Source: Chitinophaga eiseniae (lineage in GTDB: Bacteria; Bacteroidota; Bacteroidia; Chitinophagales; Chitinophagaceae). From it: DNA of 64,000 nt. The notes below the pieces were generated by a model, which saw nothing but the letters and a program-made list of their open reading frames with translations, was not told where the DNA came from and made no database searches. The position numbers were made by a program, and so were the translations under genes. Shown piece by piece: positions 35,234 to 43,581 of the stretch. The first letter of the stretch is position 1. Every line of letters begins with the position of its first letter. The stretch spans positions 186,001 to 250,000 of the forward strand of contig NZ_FUWZ01000004.1 in the NCBI RefSeq assembly GCF_900167135.1. The letters run 5' to 3'.

Positions 35234-36241
35234 CTATTGCTCGTTGAGCAGAAATTTATTGGATATCACTTTGAAGGATATACGTTTATCCGCGGAGCGG
35301 ACCACCAGTCCTTCGCGTTCTACCTGTTTGCCTGCGGGACTTAGCAAAGAAGTGCCTTCGGCCGCCAGCAGAAGCTGGTCTACCGTGTCCGGCAGGGTGA
35401 AAGCTGAATCCAGTACAGGCACAAGTTCCAGTCCCAGTTGCCCGGTCATCTCCCGTAAAGCGGGCAAAGGAAGGTAAGCGTAGGTATCGATATCAAAGGC
35501 GTTAAAAAAACGGATGGTTTGATCTTTGATACCGTAGGGGTTTCCCTGTATGCCTTCTCCGATCAGTTCTCCCTGCAGGGCGATGTTTTTGCCAAGGGCT
35601 GCCAGTTTAGCCGGCAGTTCCAGCTGATGGGCGATTTCCCAGAAGGTGTTGTTGGCTGTTTCCAGCAGGTCGAGGTTACGGGAGCATACGCCAAAATCAC
35701 CATCGCGGTAGTAGAAGGTGGCAGAAGAACCGTCCAGTTTCTCCGTAACGTAGAAGGTTTCTTTTTTGTATGCTTCATATTCCGCGCTGAGGTTCTGAAT
35801 ACGTTCCTCATCTGTTTTCGGGATGAAGGAGGGGAAGCTGCCTTTTGCCATACCCGCCAGGGAGGCCGGGACCGGAGGTTCGTATTTTACGATGCCCAGT
35901 CTGGCAGACACATCTTCTCCCAGCGTGTAGTCGTATCCGTTTAATACAGATGCTGGCAGGAGCAGGCCTTGTGAGATCTGTCCCCGCAGTTTCATGGTTT
36001 TGAGGCGAAAGCCGTTTTGTTCGCCCATTGTCCGGAAGGAGCTTTTACGCAGGAATTCAAATTCCGGTTTTTCCGGCAGGAAGGCATCTATTTCGCAGTA
36101 CACCGCGAAGTCGCCGATGCGGAATTCCTCTTTTTTAACGACCAGTTTCCATCCTTTTACAGTGGCTACAACTATCAGGTCAGCCCCGGGTATGGGCTGG
36201 AGGTCGTCTATCATCACGACAGACGCCAGTTTACGTTCCAT
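35234..36241 (-). CDS. RNA ligase, Deinococcus Rnl5-like
   Basis: A 335-residue ATP-dependent RNA ligase. The start at 36241 (MERKLASVVMIDD) fits the family better than the longer frame. Visible nucleotidyltransferase motifs are E-K168-L-D-G-S (motif I, adenylated lysine), FNAFDID (motif III region), EREGLVVRS (motif IV) and ISFKVISNKFLL (motif V). The N-terminal 120 residues form a separate module beginning with a beta-rich segment, as in Deinococcus radiodurans RNA ligase, which seals 3'-OH/5'-phosphate nicks in duplexes carrying RNA. It likely acts in the cytoplasm on damaged RNA. It is divergent from an interrupted unknown ORF at 36329. Confidence 0.87.
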   Translation of the reverse strand: MERKLASVVMIDDLQPIPGADLIVVATVKGWKLVVKKEEFRIGDFAVYCEIDAFLPEKPEFEFLRKSSFRTMGEQNGFRLKTMKLRGQISQGLLLPASVLNGYDYTLGEDVSARLGIVKYEPPVPASLAGMAKGSFPSFIPKTDEERIQNLSAEYEAYKKETFYVTEKLDGSSATFYYRDGDFGVCSRNLDLLETANNTFWEIAHQLELPAKLAALGKNIALQGELIGEGIQGNPYGIKDQTIRFFNAFDIDTYAYLPLPALREMTGQLGLELVPVLDSAFTLPDTVDQLLLAAEGTSLLSPAGKQVEREGLVVRSADKRISFKVISNKFLLNEQ

Positions 36242-36289
36242 GGGGTAAGTATGATTTAAGGTTAACAAAAATATATAAGCGCGCAAAGA

Positions 36290-36324
36290 TATATGTTTTT
36301 TTTATGGAGATGCATTTAAATTTG
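36290..36324 (+). promoter_or_regulatory. promoter of the interrupted ORF, near-leaderless
   Basis: A perfect TAaaTTTG box (36317-36324) ends four bases before the ATG at 36329, with a T-rich stretch about 20 bases upstream as the -33 region. It supports 36329 as the original start. Confidence 0.5.
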
Positions 36325-36328
36325 CCGG

Positions 36329-37189
36329 ATGAGCGAGCATATTCTGCAAACAAGATACGTTGAGAAGCTGGTGCGGGCGCTGGAGAGCGAGCCGGGGAGG
36401 CATATCCATCTGCCGGTAAGAGGGTTAAAGGGAGACATCGTGGCTTCTTTGGTGGACGGCAGTCCCTAGCTGGCCGCGGTGCCGGAAGGCGTGCAGTTGA
36501 AGTTTGACACAGCCCTGAAAGTACGGTATCCCGCAGATCCTGTGGAGGTGTTTCATGTGTTTACGGGGCGGGAGCCGGTAGCGTTTCACCAGGAGCGGCT
36601 GCTGACGGGTGTTAACGAACACCTGGAGATAGCGCTCATTGCGTTGTTGCGCGAGCTGCATATCGCCATCGCGCGGGCCATTGAGATTCCGGAGCTGTTG
36701 CGTCAGCGGTCCGCCGAAGAGGAGCTGGCGGACCTTCGGGAGCTGATAACCCTCTTGACGCCGGGCGTGTATGCCGACGATGCCGACCTGGACACGATTG
36801 CCCATGCGCTGTACCTGGCGTGGAGCGCGCCGTCGTCTTTTGCGGCATTCCACCCGGAATTTATGGAAGATGAAGACGGGGAGGACCTGTTTCTTTCTGT
36901 GCTGATAAAAGCGGCGCCGGTGGTGCGGTGTCCTTTGTTCCCGACGGCGGCCGGGCTGGAGGAGTGTGTGAGTGAGCTGACTGGTGAGGATTTTAACCTG
37001 CCAGCTTCGCTGCAGGGGCCGGTGCTGTTTGCGCAGGCACAGGCGCAGTTGCGGCCGATGGACTGGCAGCTGCTGCATATGGACATCTCCCCGGAGGATT
37101 ATTACCTGCTGGTGGTGAAATCCGCTGCAGTGGCGCGTGTCATTACCCTGGGGGAGCGGTTTAATACCGCGTTTAAAAATATTTTCTGA
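36329..37189 (+). pseudogene. unknown ORF interrupted by one in-frame amber codon
   Basis: From the ATG at 36329 the frame reads 46 codons (MSEHILQTRYVEKLVRALES and on to SLVDGSP), meets TAG at 36467-36469, then stays open for 240 codons to 37189. The downstream part (AVPEGVQLKFDTALKVRYPA, EHLEIALIALLRELHIAIARAIEIPELL, RPMDWQLLHMDISPEDYYLL) has normal coding character. A GTG at 36479 could give a shortened protein, but the leaderless promoter points to 36329. No family was recognised. The options are a recent nonsense mutation, a sequencing error, or readthrough. It is divergent to the RNA ligase gene. Confidence 0.65.
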
Positions 37190-37256
37190 GGCTGCTGACA
37201 TAGGGTTGTCACACCCCGGTTTTTACTTTGTTTTCAGAAAACAAAACGTAACTACC

Positions 37257-37748
37257 ATGTCTGTGATTCAAGCATTACTGAAAGAAATGAACGAGGAAGC
37301 AGTGACTTCCCGTAAGATGTTGTCCCGCATCCCGGAGGACAAATACAACTGGCAGCCCCATCCCAAAAGCATGACCATGCTGCGGCTGGCTACCCATGTG
37401 GCGGAGCTGCCCGGCTGGGTTACCATGACGCTGAACACGCCTGAACTGGATTTCTCTAAAATGGACTATAAGCCGGCGCCTGTGAAGAACACGCAGGAAC
37501 TGTTGGCGTATTTCGAGGCCACCCTGGAGGACGGGAAAAAGCACCTCGAAGCCGCCGATCCGGAGCAGCTGAAAGAGCTATGGACGTTACGGGACGGAGA
37601 CCATGTGATCAGTACCAATACCAAGGCGGAAGTGATCCGGATGGCGTACTGCCAGATTGTGCACCACAGGGCACAGTTGGGCGTGTACCTGCGCCTGCTG
37701 GACATACCGATTCCCGGCAGCTACGGGCCAAGTGCTGACGAGAACTGA
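37257..37748 (+). CDS. DinB-family protein (four-helix bundle)
   Basis: A 163-residue protein of the DinB/YfiT-like superfamily. The ATG at 37257 opens on the family's first helix (IQALLKEMNEEAVTSRKML). Conserved features are IPEDKYNWQPHPKSMTMLRLATHVAELPGW, with the first metal-ligand His in ATHVAEL, and MAYCQIVHHRAQLGVYLRLL, with the paired histidines of the third helix. Members are metal-binding bundles that include thiol transferases, but most, like this one, have no assigned reaction. It converges on an SRPBCC gene across a shared terminator. Confidence 0.9.
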   Translation: MSVIQALLKEMNEEAVTSRKMLSRIPEDKYNWQPHPKSMTMLRLATHVAELPGWVTMTLNTPELDFSKMDYKPAPVKNTQELLAYFEATLEDGKKHLEAADPEQLKELWTLRDGDHVISTNTKAEVIRMAYCQIVHHRAQLGVYLRLLDIPIPGSYGPSADEN

Positions 37749-37754
37749 TGCCAG

Positions 37755-37796
37755 AACGCCTTTCTGCCGGTACGGGCCCCGGTGGAAAGGCGTTTT
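37755..37796. terminator. terminator between the DinB and SRPBCC genes
   Basis: A 10-base perfect stem AACGCCTTTC (37755-37764) with GAAAGGCGTT (37785-37794), extended inward by CCGG pairing, lies between the converging genes and is followed by TTTT-A on the plus strand. It overlaps the minus-strand stop. Confidence 0.65.
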
Positions 37797-38262
37797 ATGC
37801 TGAACAGTACTGAATGAATTTATCCAGGATGAAATCCCATCCTTCGGGGTTGTTCATCGCTTCCCTATACCAACCGCCTTTCTGTCCGTGCCGGGCAAAA
37901 TGCCGGTGTCCGAAATCGATCCTTGTTTTCTGATCGCTCTCTTTAAAAAAGTGGAGGAACACTTCACTGGCTTTGTCGGGGTCTGGCTCGGGCGTTCTGT
38001 CAGGGCCTATCTGCCATAAAAAGGCGATGCTTTCCCCTTCCGTAATGTAAATAACCCGGCCCCAGTCGCACCGGAACTCATTGGGTCCTGTCTCCGTACA
38101 AAGGCCGTTGACCGCCGGATGAATGCGGAAGTTCAGCAGTTTCTCGCCCGACCAGGTATAGGCTTTGGGCCACCATTCATTGATTTCGTAGACGAATTTC
38201 GTATAGGCCTGGTCCGGGGGTACCGGTACCTGCAGGTGCCTGGTGATATTTGGTATTTCCAT
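37795..38262 (-). CDS. SRPBCC/AHSA1-type ligand-binding domain protein
   Basis: A 155-residue START-like protein. The family pattern is visible: an opening amphipathic strand (ITRHLQVPVPPDQAYTKFV), the WWPKAYTWSGEKLLNFRI segment, GRVIYITEGESIAFLWQIGP, and a long C-terminal helix (EGWDFILDKFIQYCSA). AHSA1-like SRPBCC proteins bind small hydrophobic molecules in a deep cavity; many in soil Bacteroidota pair with ArsR or AraC regulators. An AraC-type remnant lies just upstream on the same strand (38304-38499), so this gene may have lost its regulator. The specific ligand is unknown. Confidence 0.87.
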   Translation of the reverse strand: MEIPNITRHLQVPVPPDQAYTKFVYEINEWWPKAYTWSGEKLLNFRIHPAVNGLCTETGPNEFRCDWGRVIYITEGESIAFLWQIGPDRTPEPDPDKASEVFLHFFKESDQKTRIDFGHRHFARHGQKGGWYREAMNNPEGWDFILDKFIQYCSA

Positions 38263-38303
38263 GATCGTTTTTGCGCAATTTTCAGGCCGGAGTATTACGT
38301 CCT

Positions 38304-38499
38304 TTACAACTCCAGGGGACTGCTTCCGGTAAGTGCCTTTGCCTCCCTGGCAAAGTGGGAAAAATCGGTGTAACCGAAATCTTCATAATAGAAATTATAA
38401 CCGCGGGACCTGTACCCCTGCAGGGCTTTTTTAAAGCGGATGTGTAATGGCTTTCAGCATAACATCGTGTTTTCCCGTGAGGGCAATAATAGCTTGCAT
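38304..38499 (-). pseudogene. remnant of an AraC-family regulator C-terminus
   Basis: On the minus strand, codons ending at a TAA (38306-38304) read LHIRFKKALQGYRSRG, NFYYEDFGYTDFSHFAREAK and ALTGSSPLEL. The GYTDFSHFAREAKALTGSSP portion is the hallmark of the second AraC helix-turn-helix. An in-frame stop interrupts it at about 38454, and the other frame restarts at an ATG at 38499 (MQAIIALTGKHDVMLKAI). The piece is far shorter than the roughly 280 residues of an intact AraC protein. It is therefore a decayed, frameshifted fragment upstream of the SRPBCC gene. Confidence 0.7.
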
Positions 38500-38577
38500 G
38501 GTATAAAAGTACGGCGGCCTTTCGGGGCGATTGGTGTAAAAAACTTACATTCTATGCACTGGGAATCAAATATTTAT

Positions 38578-38607
38578 TTTGTGAGATGAATTATTTTTCT
38601 ATCTTTG
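38578..38607 (+). promoter_or_regulatory. promoter of the tRNA-Lys gene
   Basis: TTTTG (38577-38581), an 18-base spacer and a perfect TAtcTTTG (38600-38607) match the Bacteroidota primary promoter, 22 bases before the tRNA. This is the clearest promoter in the window. Confidence 0.75.
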
Positions 38608-38629
38608 CAGTCCTTTAGAAAAAGGGAAT

Positions 38630-38702
38630 GATTCCGTAGCTCAGTTGGTAGAGCAATACACTTTTAATGTATGGGCCCTGGGTTCGAGTCCCAGCGGGAT
38701 CA
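38630..38702 (+). tRNA. tRNA-Lys (anticodon UUU)
   Basis: A complete 73-base cloverleaf. The acceptor stem 38630-38636 pairs with 38695-38701 (one G:U). The D stem is GCTC/GAGC (38639-38642, 38651-38654). The anticodon stem is ATACA/TGTAT around the loop CTTTTAA, with anticodon TTT at 38663-38665. The T stem is CTGGG/CCCAG around TTCGAGT. Discriminator A lies at 38702, and CCA is not encoded, which is common in the phylum. The lysine identity follows from the anticodon. Confidence 0.96.
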
Positions 38703-38714
38703 CAGACAACTTTT

Positions 38715-38747
38715 AAAACCTGCGCTGGTCGCAGGTTTTGTTTTTTT
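38715..38747 (+). terminator. Rho-independent terminator of the tRNA-Lys gene
   Basis: A 10-base perfect stem AAAACCTGCG (38715-38724) with CGCAGGTTTT (38730-38739), a 5-base loop and a following T-run, 13 bases after the tRNA 3' end. Confidence 0.88.
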
Positions 38748-38922
38748 AGTTGAGGGTTTAGTTGAGTTCCTTTTGTATAACCCTGATTTTTTTTCTGTAC
38801 TTTGTACAGATTTATCAATTTCTAACGGTCTTTGATAACAGTGCCGACTCTAAACAGTTGTTGTGCCGTTTACACCAATTGCTTAATAGTCTCAATAATT
38901 TACTGCAATAATTTATTGCTGC

Positions 38923-39912
38923 TTAATGGGGGTGTATCGGGATTTTTCCTTTAATCCACATTGAGCCCTCAAGATAAAAATTCATCCCCGTTTTCTGCTG
39001 AATATCAACAAGCTTGTTGGTCGTTTCAATCGAACGCATCCCTATATCCCGGCGTAATTGGTCTGATCGGGCGACATCCTTTTGGGTGAGCGTATTAAGG
39101 TAGCCATAAGATTTATCTTTGTGCTCGGAGGTAACTGTTATTCTCCATTCTTCAATCACTGCAAAATCATATGGTGACAACTCACCCGATTGTATTGCTT
39201 TCAATAGCAGTGGTCTCAGAGCTTTATAAAGGGTATCATTCCTGTTATATTTAGGTGAAATTGAGTTGTGATGACTTAGTATGGTCCATGCCCAAAGCTG
39301 GTTACCGATCAGTTTTTCGCCGGGATAACCTTTTTGAGCCAATATTCTGCGCAACCGGCGCATATGCCGTTCACTTTGAGGGGCGAATTGTTGAAGTAAA
39401 AACGTATCCTGCGACTTCTCATCATTTATGCGGAGATTTATCTGTGCCAGCTTTTGGTCCTGGATAAACATTTCGTGAACTTCGTTCTTAAGTTGATGGT
39501 CCAATTTGTTGATGTAAGCATGTCGTAAAGTATCATATCTTTTCAGCAGTGAATTCCATTCTGATTTGTGTTGTAGCGATTGAAGGAAGCGATTATTTTT
39601 TATATCTGTCAAACTCAGGCCATCTGCTATTCCCCTGGCTAAATAGTGAAATGCCTTTTGTTGATTTCCAATATAAAGTGCAAGCTGGGCTGCCACTTTA
39701 TAGTCCCGCAGAAATACATAATTATAATCCTCAAATACGGAATCCATTGTGGAAAGAGCTTCGGCGTATTTCTCGGAGGTAATCAGTATCTCGGCCTGGA
39801 TGATACGCTGATAGTAGGCCTCATAATTGGAGGACTTTTGTGCTGCAACGCTAAGTGTATCAAAGATGATCAAAATAAAGAGAAGGAATCTTAGTTTCAG
39901 CATAAAGGACAT
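38923..39912 (-). CDS. exported protein with DUF6624-like C-terminal region
   Basis: A 329-residue protein with a Sec-type signal peptide (LRFLLFILIIFDTLSVAAQ). The first half is helical and TPR-like (YYQRIIQAEILITSEKYAEAL, KVAAQLALYIGNQQKAFHYLARG). The second half resembles DUF6624: L-R-R-I-L-A-Q-K-G-Y-P, GNQLWAWTILSHHNS, LLKAIQSGELSPYDFAVIEEW and IGMRSIETTNKLVDIQQKTG, ending in HPH. The histidine pair in the middle may bind metal, but no reaction is known. It is the first gene of an AT-richer block beginning at the tRNA. An ATG three codons later (39903) is equally plausible as start. Confidence 0.75.
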   Translation of the reverse strand: MSFMLKLRFLLFILIIFDTLSVAAQKSSNYEAYYQRIIQAEILITSEKYAEALSTMDSVFEDYNYVFLRDYKVAAQLALYIGNQQKAFHYLARGIADGLSLTDIKNNRFLQSLQHKSEWNSLLKRYDTLRHAYINKLDHQLKNEVHEMFIQDQKLAQINLRINDEKSQDTFLLQQFAPQSERHMRRLRRILAQKGYPGEKLIGNQLWAWTILSHHNSISPKYNRNDTLYKALRPLLLKAIQSGELSPYDFAVIEEWRITVTSEHKDKSYGYLNTLTQKDVARSDQLRRDIGMRSIETTNKLVDIQQKTGMNFYLEGSMWIKGKIPIHPH

Positions 39913-40121
39913 TAAACAAAATAAATATGAGGTGTTTTTACTAAGCTATAGAAGTTTAAACTTGCAACTGCTGCTACCTATATGTGTTCAATCGTATATC
40001 GTTAATCAAATTTAATATTCTTTGTTGAAAAAAGATAAATTGACGACCTTAAGGAGGACGTTGCTATATTGGAAAAGTAAAGTCCTTGTTTTGCTTTTTA
40101 AAAGTACCCATCGCAAGTCAC

Positions 40122-40982
40122 TTACCGGAAAGTCCACTGCAAGCCCTTCACGAAGGTTGGCAAAGGGGTGTCCATATGTTCCAGATTAGAATAGACTTCT
40201 CCATTAAACGCTATATTCCCTTTTGATTTTAATGAATTGCGGAGGGAAAGTAAGGCTTCATCAATTTTAAGGGTTGTCGAATCCTTATTGCTTTCGTCAT
40301 TTTCAAGTCCCCCGAATGTGGTATATAAAGATATCTTATTACCATTATACTGTTTTACTTTTTCAAACTCCCTCAAAATATAATAATGATTGTAATGAAT
40401 TGAAGGGCTTGCAGCAATAAAACCCTGAAAAAGATTTTTTCCGGAAAATAATTGTTGTTGGAGAGCATATAGGGTAAAATACCCTCCCAGTGAATGTCCC
40501 ATTAAAATCCGTTTATCTTTATCTATATTATAATTGGTGTCAATGTTGGGAACTAGCTCGTTGTATATAAATGATAGAAATTTATCAGCTTTTCCACTGG
40601 TTGTCATTTCATATTCAGGGATTGCTGCAGGATAAGTATAATCTCTATTCCGCAATGAATCCATAATCGAAAAATCTTTATATCCAATGCCTATAAGTAT
40701 CGCAGATGAGAGCAGACCCACCTCACTATATTTTTTTAAAATCGCGGAGTAGATATCGAAATAGAGATTTGCATCCAGAATATAGATTGAAGGATACTTC
40801 TTATCTTTTGTATAATCTTCCGGTAAACTTATAAAAATCGAAAAACTATCACTTACAGATTTTGAAAAGAAATTCATGGTGGAAGTGGCGGTCTCCATTT
40901 TTTTTATTCCTGTGTTATTGTCGTAATTACTCATACAACCGGTGAGCAAAATCGTAAGTATAATGAGTTGTTTTCTTACCAT
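40122..40982 (-). CDS. lipid-anchored alpha/beta hydrolase, esterase D-like
   Basis: A 286-residue putative esterase. Starting at 40982 gives a lipoprotein signal ending at Cys15 (LILTILLTGC), so I discard the 34 upstream codons. The fold is the esterase D/Fes type: FSIFISLPEDYTKDKKYPSIYILDANLYF, then the nucleophile elbow G-H-S-L-G-G (in KRILMGHSLGGYFTLYAL), with a likely catalytic His in NLEHMDTPLPTF near the end. Such enzymes cleave ester bonds of siderophores, glutathione adducts or acylated sugars. The position near a xylan locus makes a carbohydrate esterase possible, but the substrate is not shown by the sequence. Confidence 0.85.
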   Translation of the reverse strand: MVRKQLIILTILLTGCMSNYDNNTGIKKMETATSTMNFFSKSVSDSFSIFISLPEDYTKDKKYPSIYILDANLYFDIYSAILKKYSEVGLLSSAILIGIGYKDFSIMDSLRNRDYTYPAAIPEYEMTTSGKADKFLSFIYNELVPNIDTNYNIDKDKRILMGHSLGGYFTLYALQQQLFSGKNLFQGFIAASPSIHYNHYYILREFEKVKQYNGNKISLYTTFGGLENDESNKDSTTLKIDEALLSLRNSLKSKGNIAFNGEVYSNLEHMDTPLPTFVKGLQWTFR

Positions 40983-41132
40983 GTGAAGGAGGGTTCTTGT
41001 GGATAATAAGGGTAATGTAAGAAAATAATTTTTCAGAAAAGATGAAAGAAACGTTAAAATTACATCTACTGCGATATAACACACGATGTGAATTTCTGCC
41101 AGTGAGTCTGATTTTGAAAAAGTCCGATTAAA

Positions 41133-41160
41133 AGGGCCTGGAGGTGCGAGGTCAGGCCCT
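41133..41160 (-). terminator. hairpin downstream of the T9SS cargo gene
   Basis: An 8-base perfect stem, AGGGCCTG (41133-41140) with CAGGCCCT (41153-41160), 15 bases beyond the minus-strand stop at 41175. On the minus strand it is followed by TTTTAATC, a weak T-run. Confidence 0.55.
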
Positions 41161-41174
41161 GAATTTCTGTTATG

Positions 41175-43322
41175 CTATTTGTTTATGATCACTTTTCCAA
41201 TCAGTATTTTCCCCGTCTTTATCCGTAGCTGGATAATATAAGTACCGGTTGACATAGATGCTGGCAGCTGTATATAATTAGCTTTCAATACGCTTTGATA
41301 AACAGGTTTACCCTGAAGGTCATGTATGCGGATAATACTGCCTTCCAGGCTCTCTTTATGGCGTATCTGAAGCTGTCCGGAGGTTGGATTGGGATAACAT
41401 TCGAGTGATTCCGTTGAAGTAACGGCGGTTTTCCTGACGGACAGGCATTGGCTAACAATCACTTTTACCGGTTTTCTTACCGGATATTCACATTCGTACC
41501 CGGCACTTGCATAATAGGTCGTGGAGGTTGGTGGACTGACTTTGAAATAGTTACCTGTAAATAATAAATTCCCTCCTATTGGTGCGTCGTACCACCTGAT
41601 AATTGATAATGTAAATACAGGAACAAATGCGTGTAATGTGGTGCTGTCATTCAGGCAGATATTAATGCTGTCTGCATCAACACTGGGGAGTTGAGAGGAG
41701 CCGCCCATGTTATAGGATTTATAAATGGTATCAGACCTGCATCCGGAAACAGGATCAACTGCCTGAACGGAAACATCAACCTGGGATGGAACCGGAGGTA
41801 AGAATGCAGGGGTCGTGATATCACTGCTATTGGTTATCTGATAAGCGGTGTCAAGAAATATACCTGAGAAATTTTTGTACAATATATGCACGTAATAGTT
41901 GAAGCCCGCCTGGTGGTTTTGAACCGTTAATGTCTGACGGCCGCAAACCATTCCCTGGGGAACGGTATATACCGGGTCAGGTAATTTGCGGACTACAGCG
42001 GTTGCCGGGACGCGGACAGGATATTCACATTGATAGGCAGCCGCAACATAATAGGTGGTTGTGATGGAAGGGCTCACTTTGAAATACTTTCCGGTGCCAA
42101 GTAGCTGACCTCCCGAAGGGGCATCATACCAACGAATAATGGCAATATCATCACCAGGATCATCGTGGATAAAGGCATGAAAAGTAACACTGTCCCCTTT
42201 ACAAACAATGATACTGTCTGCGTCCAATGCTACATAGGTGGCATGTCCGCCGATACTAAATGTCATATGTACACTGTCCGACTGGCAACCGGTGAGGGCG
42301 TTTACTGCCTGTAAATAAACGTCCACATTAGCATTGAAGAAATAAGCAATGTCTGCTACATTCACAACGCCACCGTTGGTTACCGTATAGGAAGTGTCTT
42401 TTATGAGACCAAATAACCCGGAATATTTAAGACGTACATTATAATTTATACCCGGCTGATAATTAGATACTGATATCGCCGTATTACCACAAGCAATAGA
42501 CTGGGGCACCGAGTATACCGGATTTGCAGGCCGGGGGGTGACCAGTACCTTTACCGGGGTGCGTTGACTGATACATCCTCCGCTTTCTCCTTCTACATAA
42601 TAGGTTGTAGTAGTTGAAGGATTAACCGAAACGGAATAATCGCCAGAGTCAGATAAGATCAGGTTTCCCCCTGTTGCTGCATCGTACCAGCGGTATATTG
42701 TGTTGGCATTAGGGAATGGACGTATTATTGCAGTATTCCCCTGGCATATCGTAGTATCTTTTGCAGGTATGGTTGCTGGTGCTGGTAATGACTGTTTGCG
42801 CAATGCATAATATATCCTGAAGTTGCCCAATAATCCGGCCAAACCCACATTGTAGGTTATCATCACCCGGTCAAAGGATTGGGTTGGGCGTAATAAAATT
42901 TCTGCCTGGGTGTTATCTGGCAGAATATGTATTTGCGCCGGGGAGGGGGAGATTGAGTCGCTATTGGCGTCGCCGCCGTTATACGTGCGTACGATGATAT
43001 TACTAAAGGCGCTGGCGCTCAATGAATAAGTGCTGGCCACTTTTATAATAAGTGAATCACAGCCGGCGCTTCCTGTGGAAGGGAAAATTAATGTTTGAGA
43101 TAATTTTGCATTTAATAACTCCACTGGCACCATGAACTCCGAATAGTTGGTGTGGTCAGTATCAACGGCATTGTTAGGATTATTGATACTGCATAACAGG
43201 CATAAACCAGTAATGGAATTGGATTGGCTGTTCGCATATACAGTTTGTCCATGGCTGATGGAAGGGAATATTAATAATGACAGAAGTAGTATTGAATTAA
43301 ACAGGTGTGAAAATATTTTCAT
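41175..43322 (-). CDS. type IX-secreted Ig-repeat surface protein
   Basis: A 715-residue exported protein. After the signal peptide (ILLLSLLIFPSISHGQ) comes a 170-residue N-terminal domain with calcium- or ligand-type loops. A half-repeat (about 190-255) follows, then two near-identical units of about 170 residues (about 260-430 and 445-615). Each unit starts with VYxVPQ and CG, contains YN or YYV strand pairs, and ends with I-R-W-Y-D-A-P, FKVSP and TTYY. The last 80 residues are a T9SS type A sorting domain (LECYPNPTSGQLQIRH, STGTYIIQLRIKTGK). It should be moved across the outer membrane by type IX secretion and attached outside, perhaps as an adhesin. No catalytic motif is seen. Confidence 0.85.
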   Translation of the reverse strand: MKIFSHLFNSILLLSLLIFPSISHGQTVYANSQSNSITGLCLLCSINNPNNAVDTDHTNYSEFMVPVELLNAKLSQTLIFPSTGSAGCDSLIIKVASTYSLSASAFSNIIVRTYNGGDANSDSISPSPAQIHILPDNTQAEILLRPTQSFDRVMITYNVGLAGLLGNFRIYYALRKQSLPAPATIPAKDTTICQGNTAIIRPFPNANTIYRWYDAATGGNLILSDSGDYSVSVNPSTTTTYYVEGESGGCISQRTPVKVLVTPRPANPVYSVPQSIACGNTAISVSNYQPGINYNVRLKYSGLFGLIKDTSYTVTNGGVVNVADIAYFFNANVDVYLQAVNALTGCQSDSVHMTFSIGGHATYVALDADSIIVCKGDSVTFHAFIHDDPGDDIAIIRWYDAPSGGQLLGTGKYFKVSPSITTTYYVAAAYQCEYPVRVPATAVVRKLPDPVYTVPQGMVCGRQTLTVQNHQAGFNYYVHILYKNFSGIFLDTAYQITNSSDITTPAFLPPVPSQVDVSVQAVDPVSGCRSDTIYKSYNMGGSSQLPSVDADSINICLNDSTTLHAFVPVFTLSIIRWYDAPIGGNLLFTGNYFKVSPPTSTTYYASAGYECEYPVRKPVKVIVSQCLSVRKTAVTSTESLECYPNPTSGQLQIRHKESLEGSIIRIHDLQGKPVYQSVLKANYIQLPASMSTGTYIIQLRIKTGKILIGKVIINK

Positions 43323-43581
43323 ATGGTAGGCTTTTAGTTGATAGGGTAACCGGAAGTGAGCTAGTAGTAATGGTTTTGGGGAAGACCAGGCTATAAAATC
43401 AAAATTCGTATATAATGCTGCATCTGAATTGCATGGCAGGATTTAAAATCAGTTTTAACCGGGCTTTGCTAGAAGGAATGCATGAAAAAGAAAGGTTACA
43501 CCACGGCTACGTGATTGGTCGTTTGAAAATTGTAAACCTGATGTTTGACAAATAAGTAATTTGATGACGATGTCTGTAACG

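Noticed and set aside
38615..38818. 67-codon minus-strand frame
   Set aside because: It covers the tRNA-Lys and its terminator on the other strand; the RNA gene explains the sequence.
41175..43322. Ig-repeat protein as a xylan-degrading enzyme
   Set aside because: It has a T9SS tail and repeats but no catalytic motif; proximity to the xylan locus is not enough.
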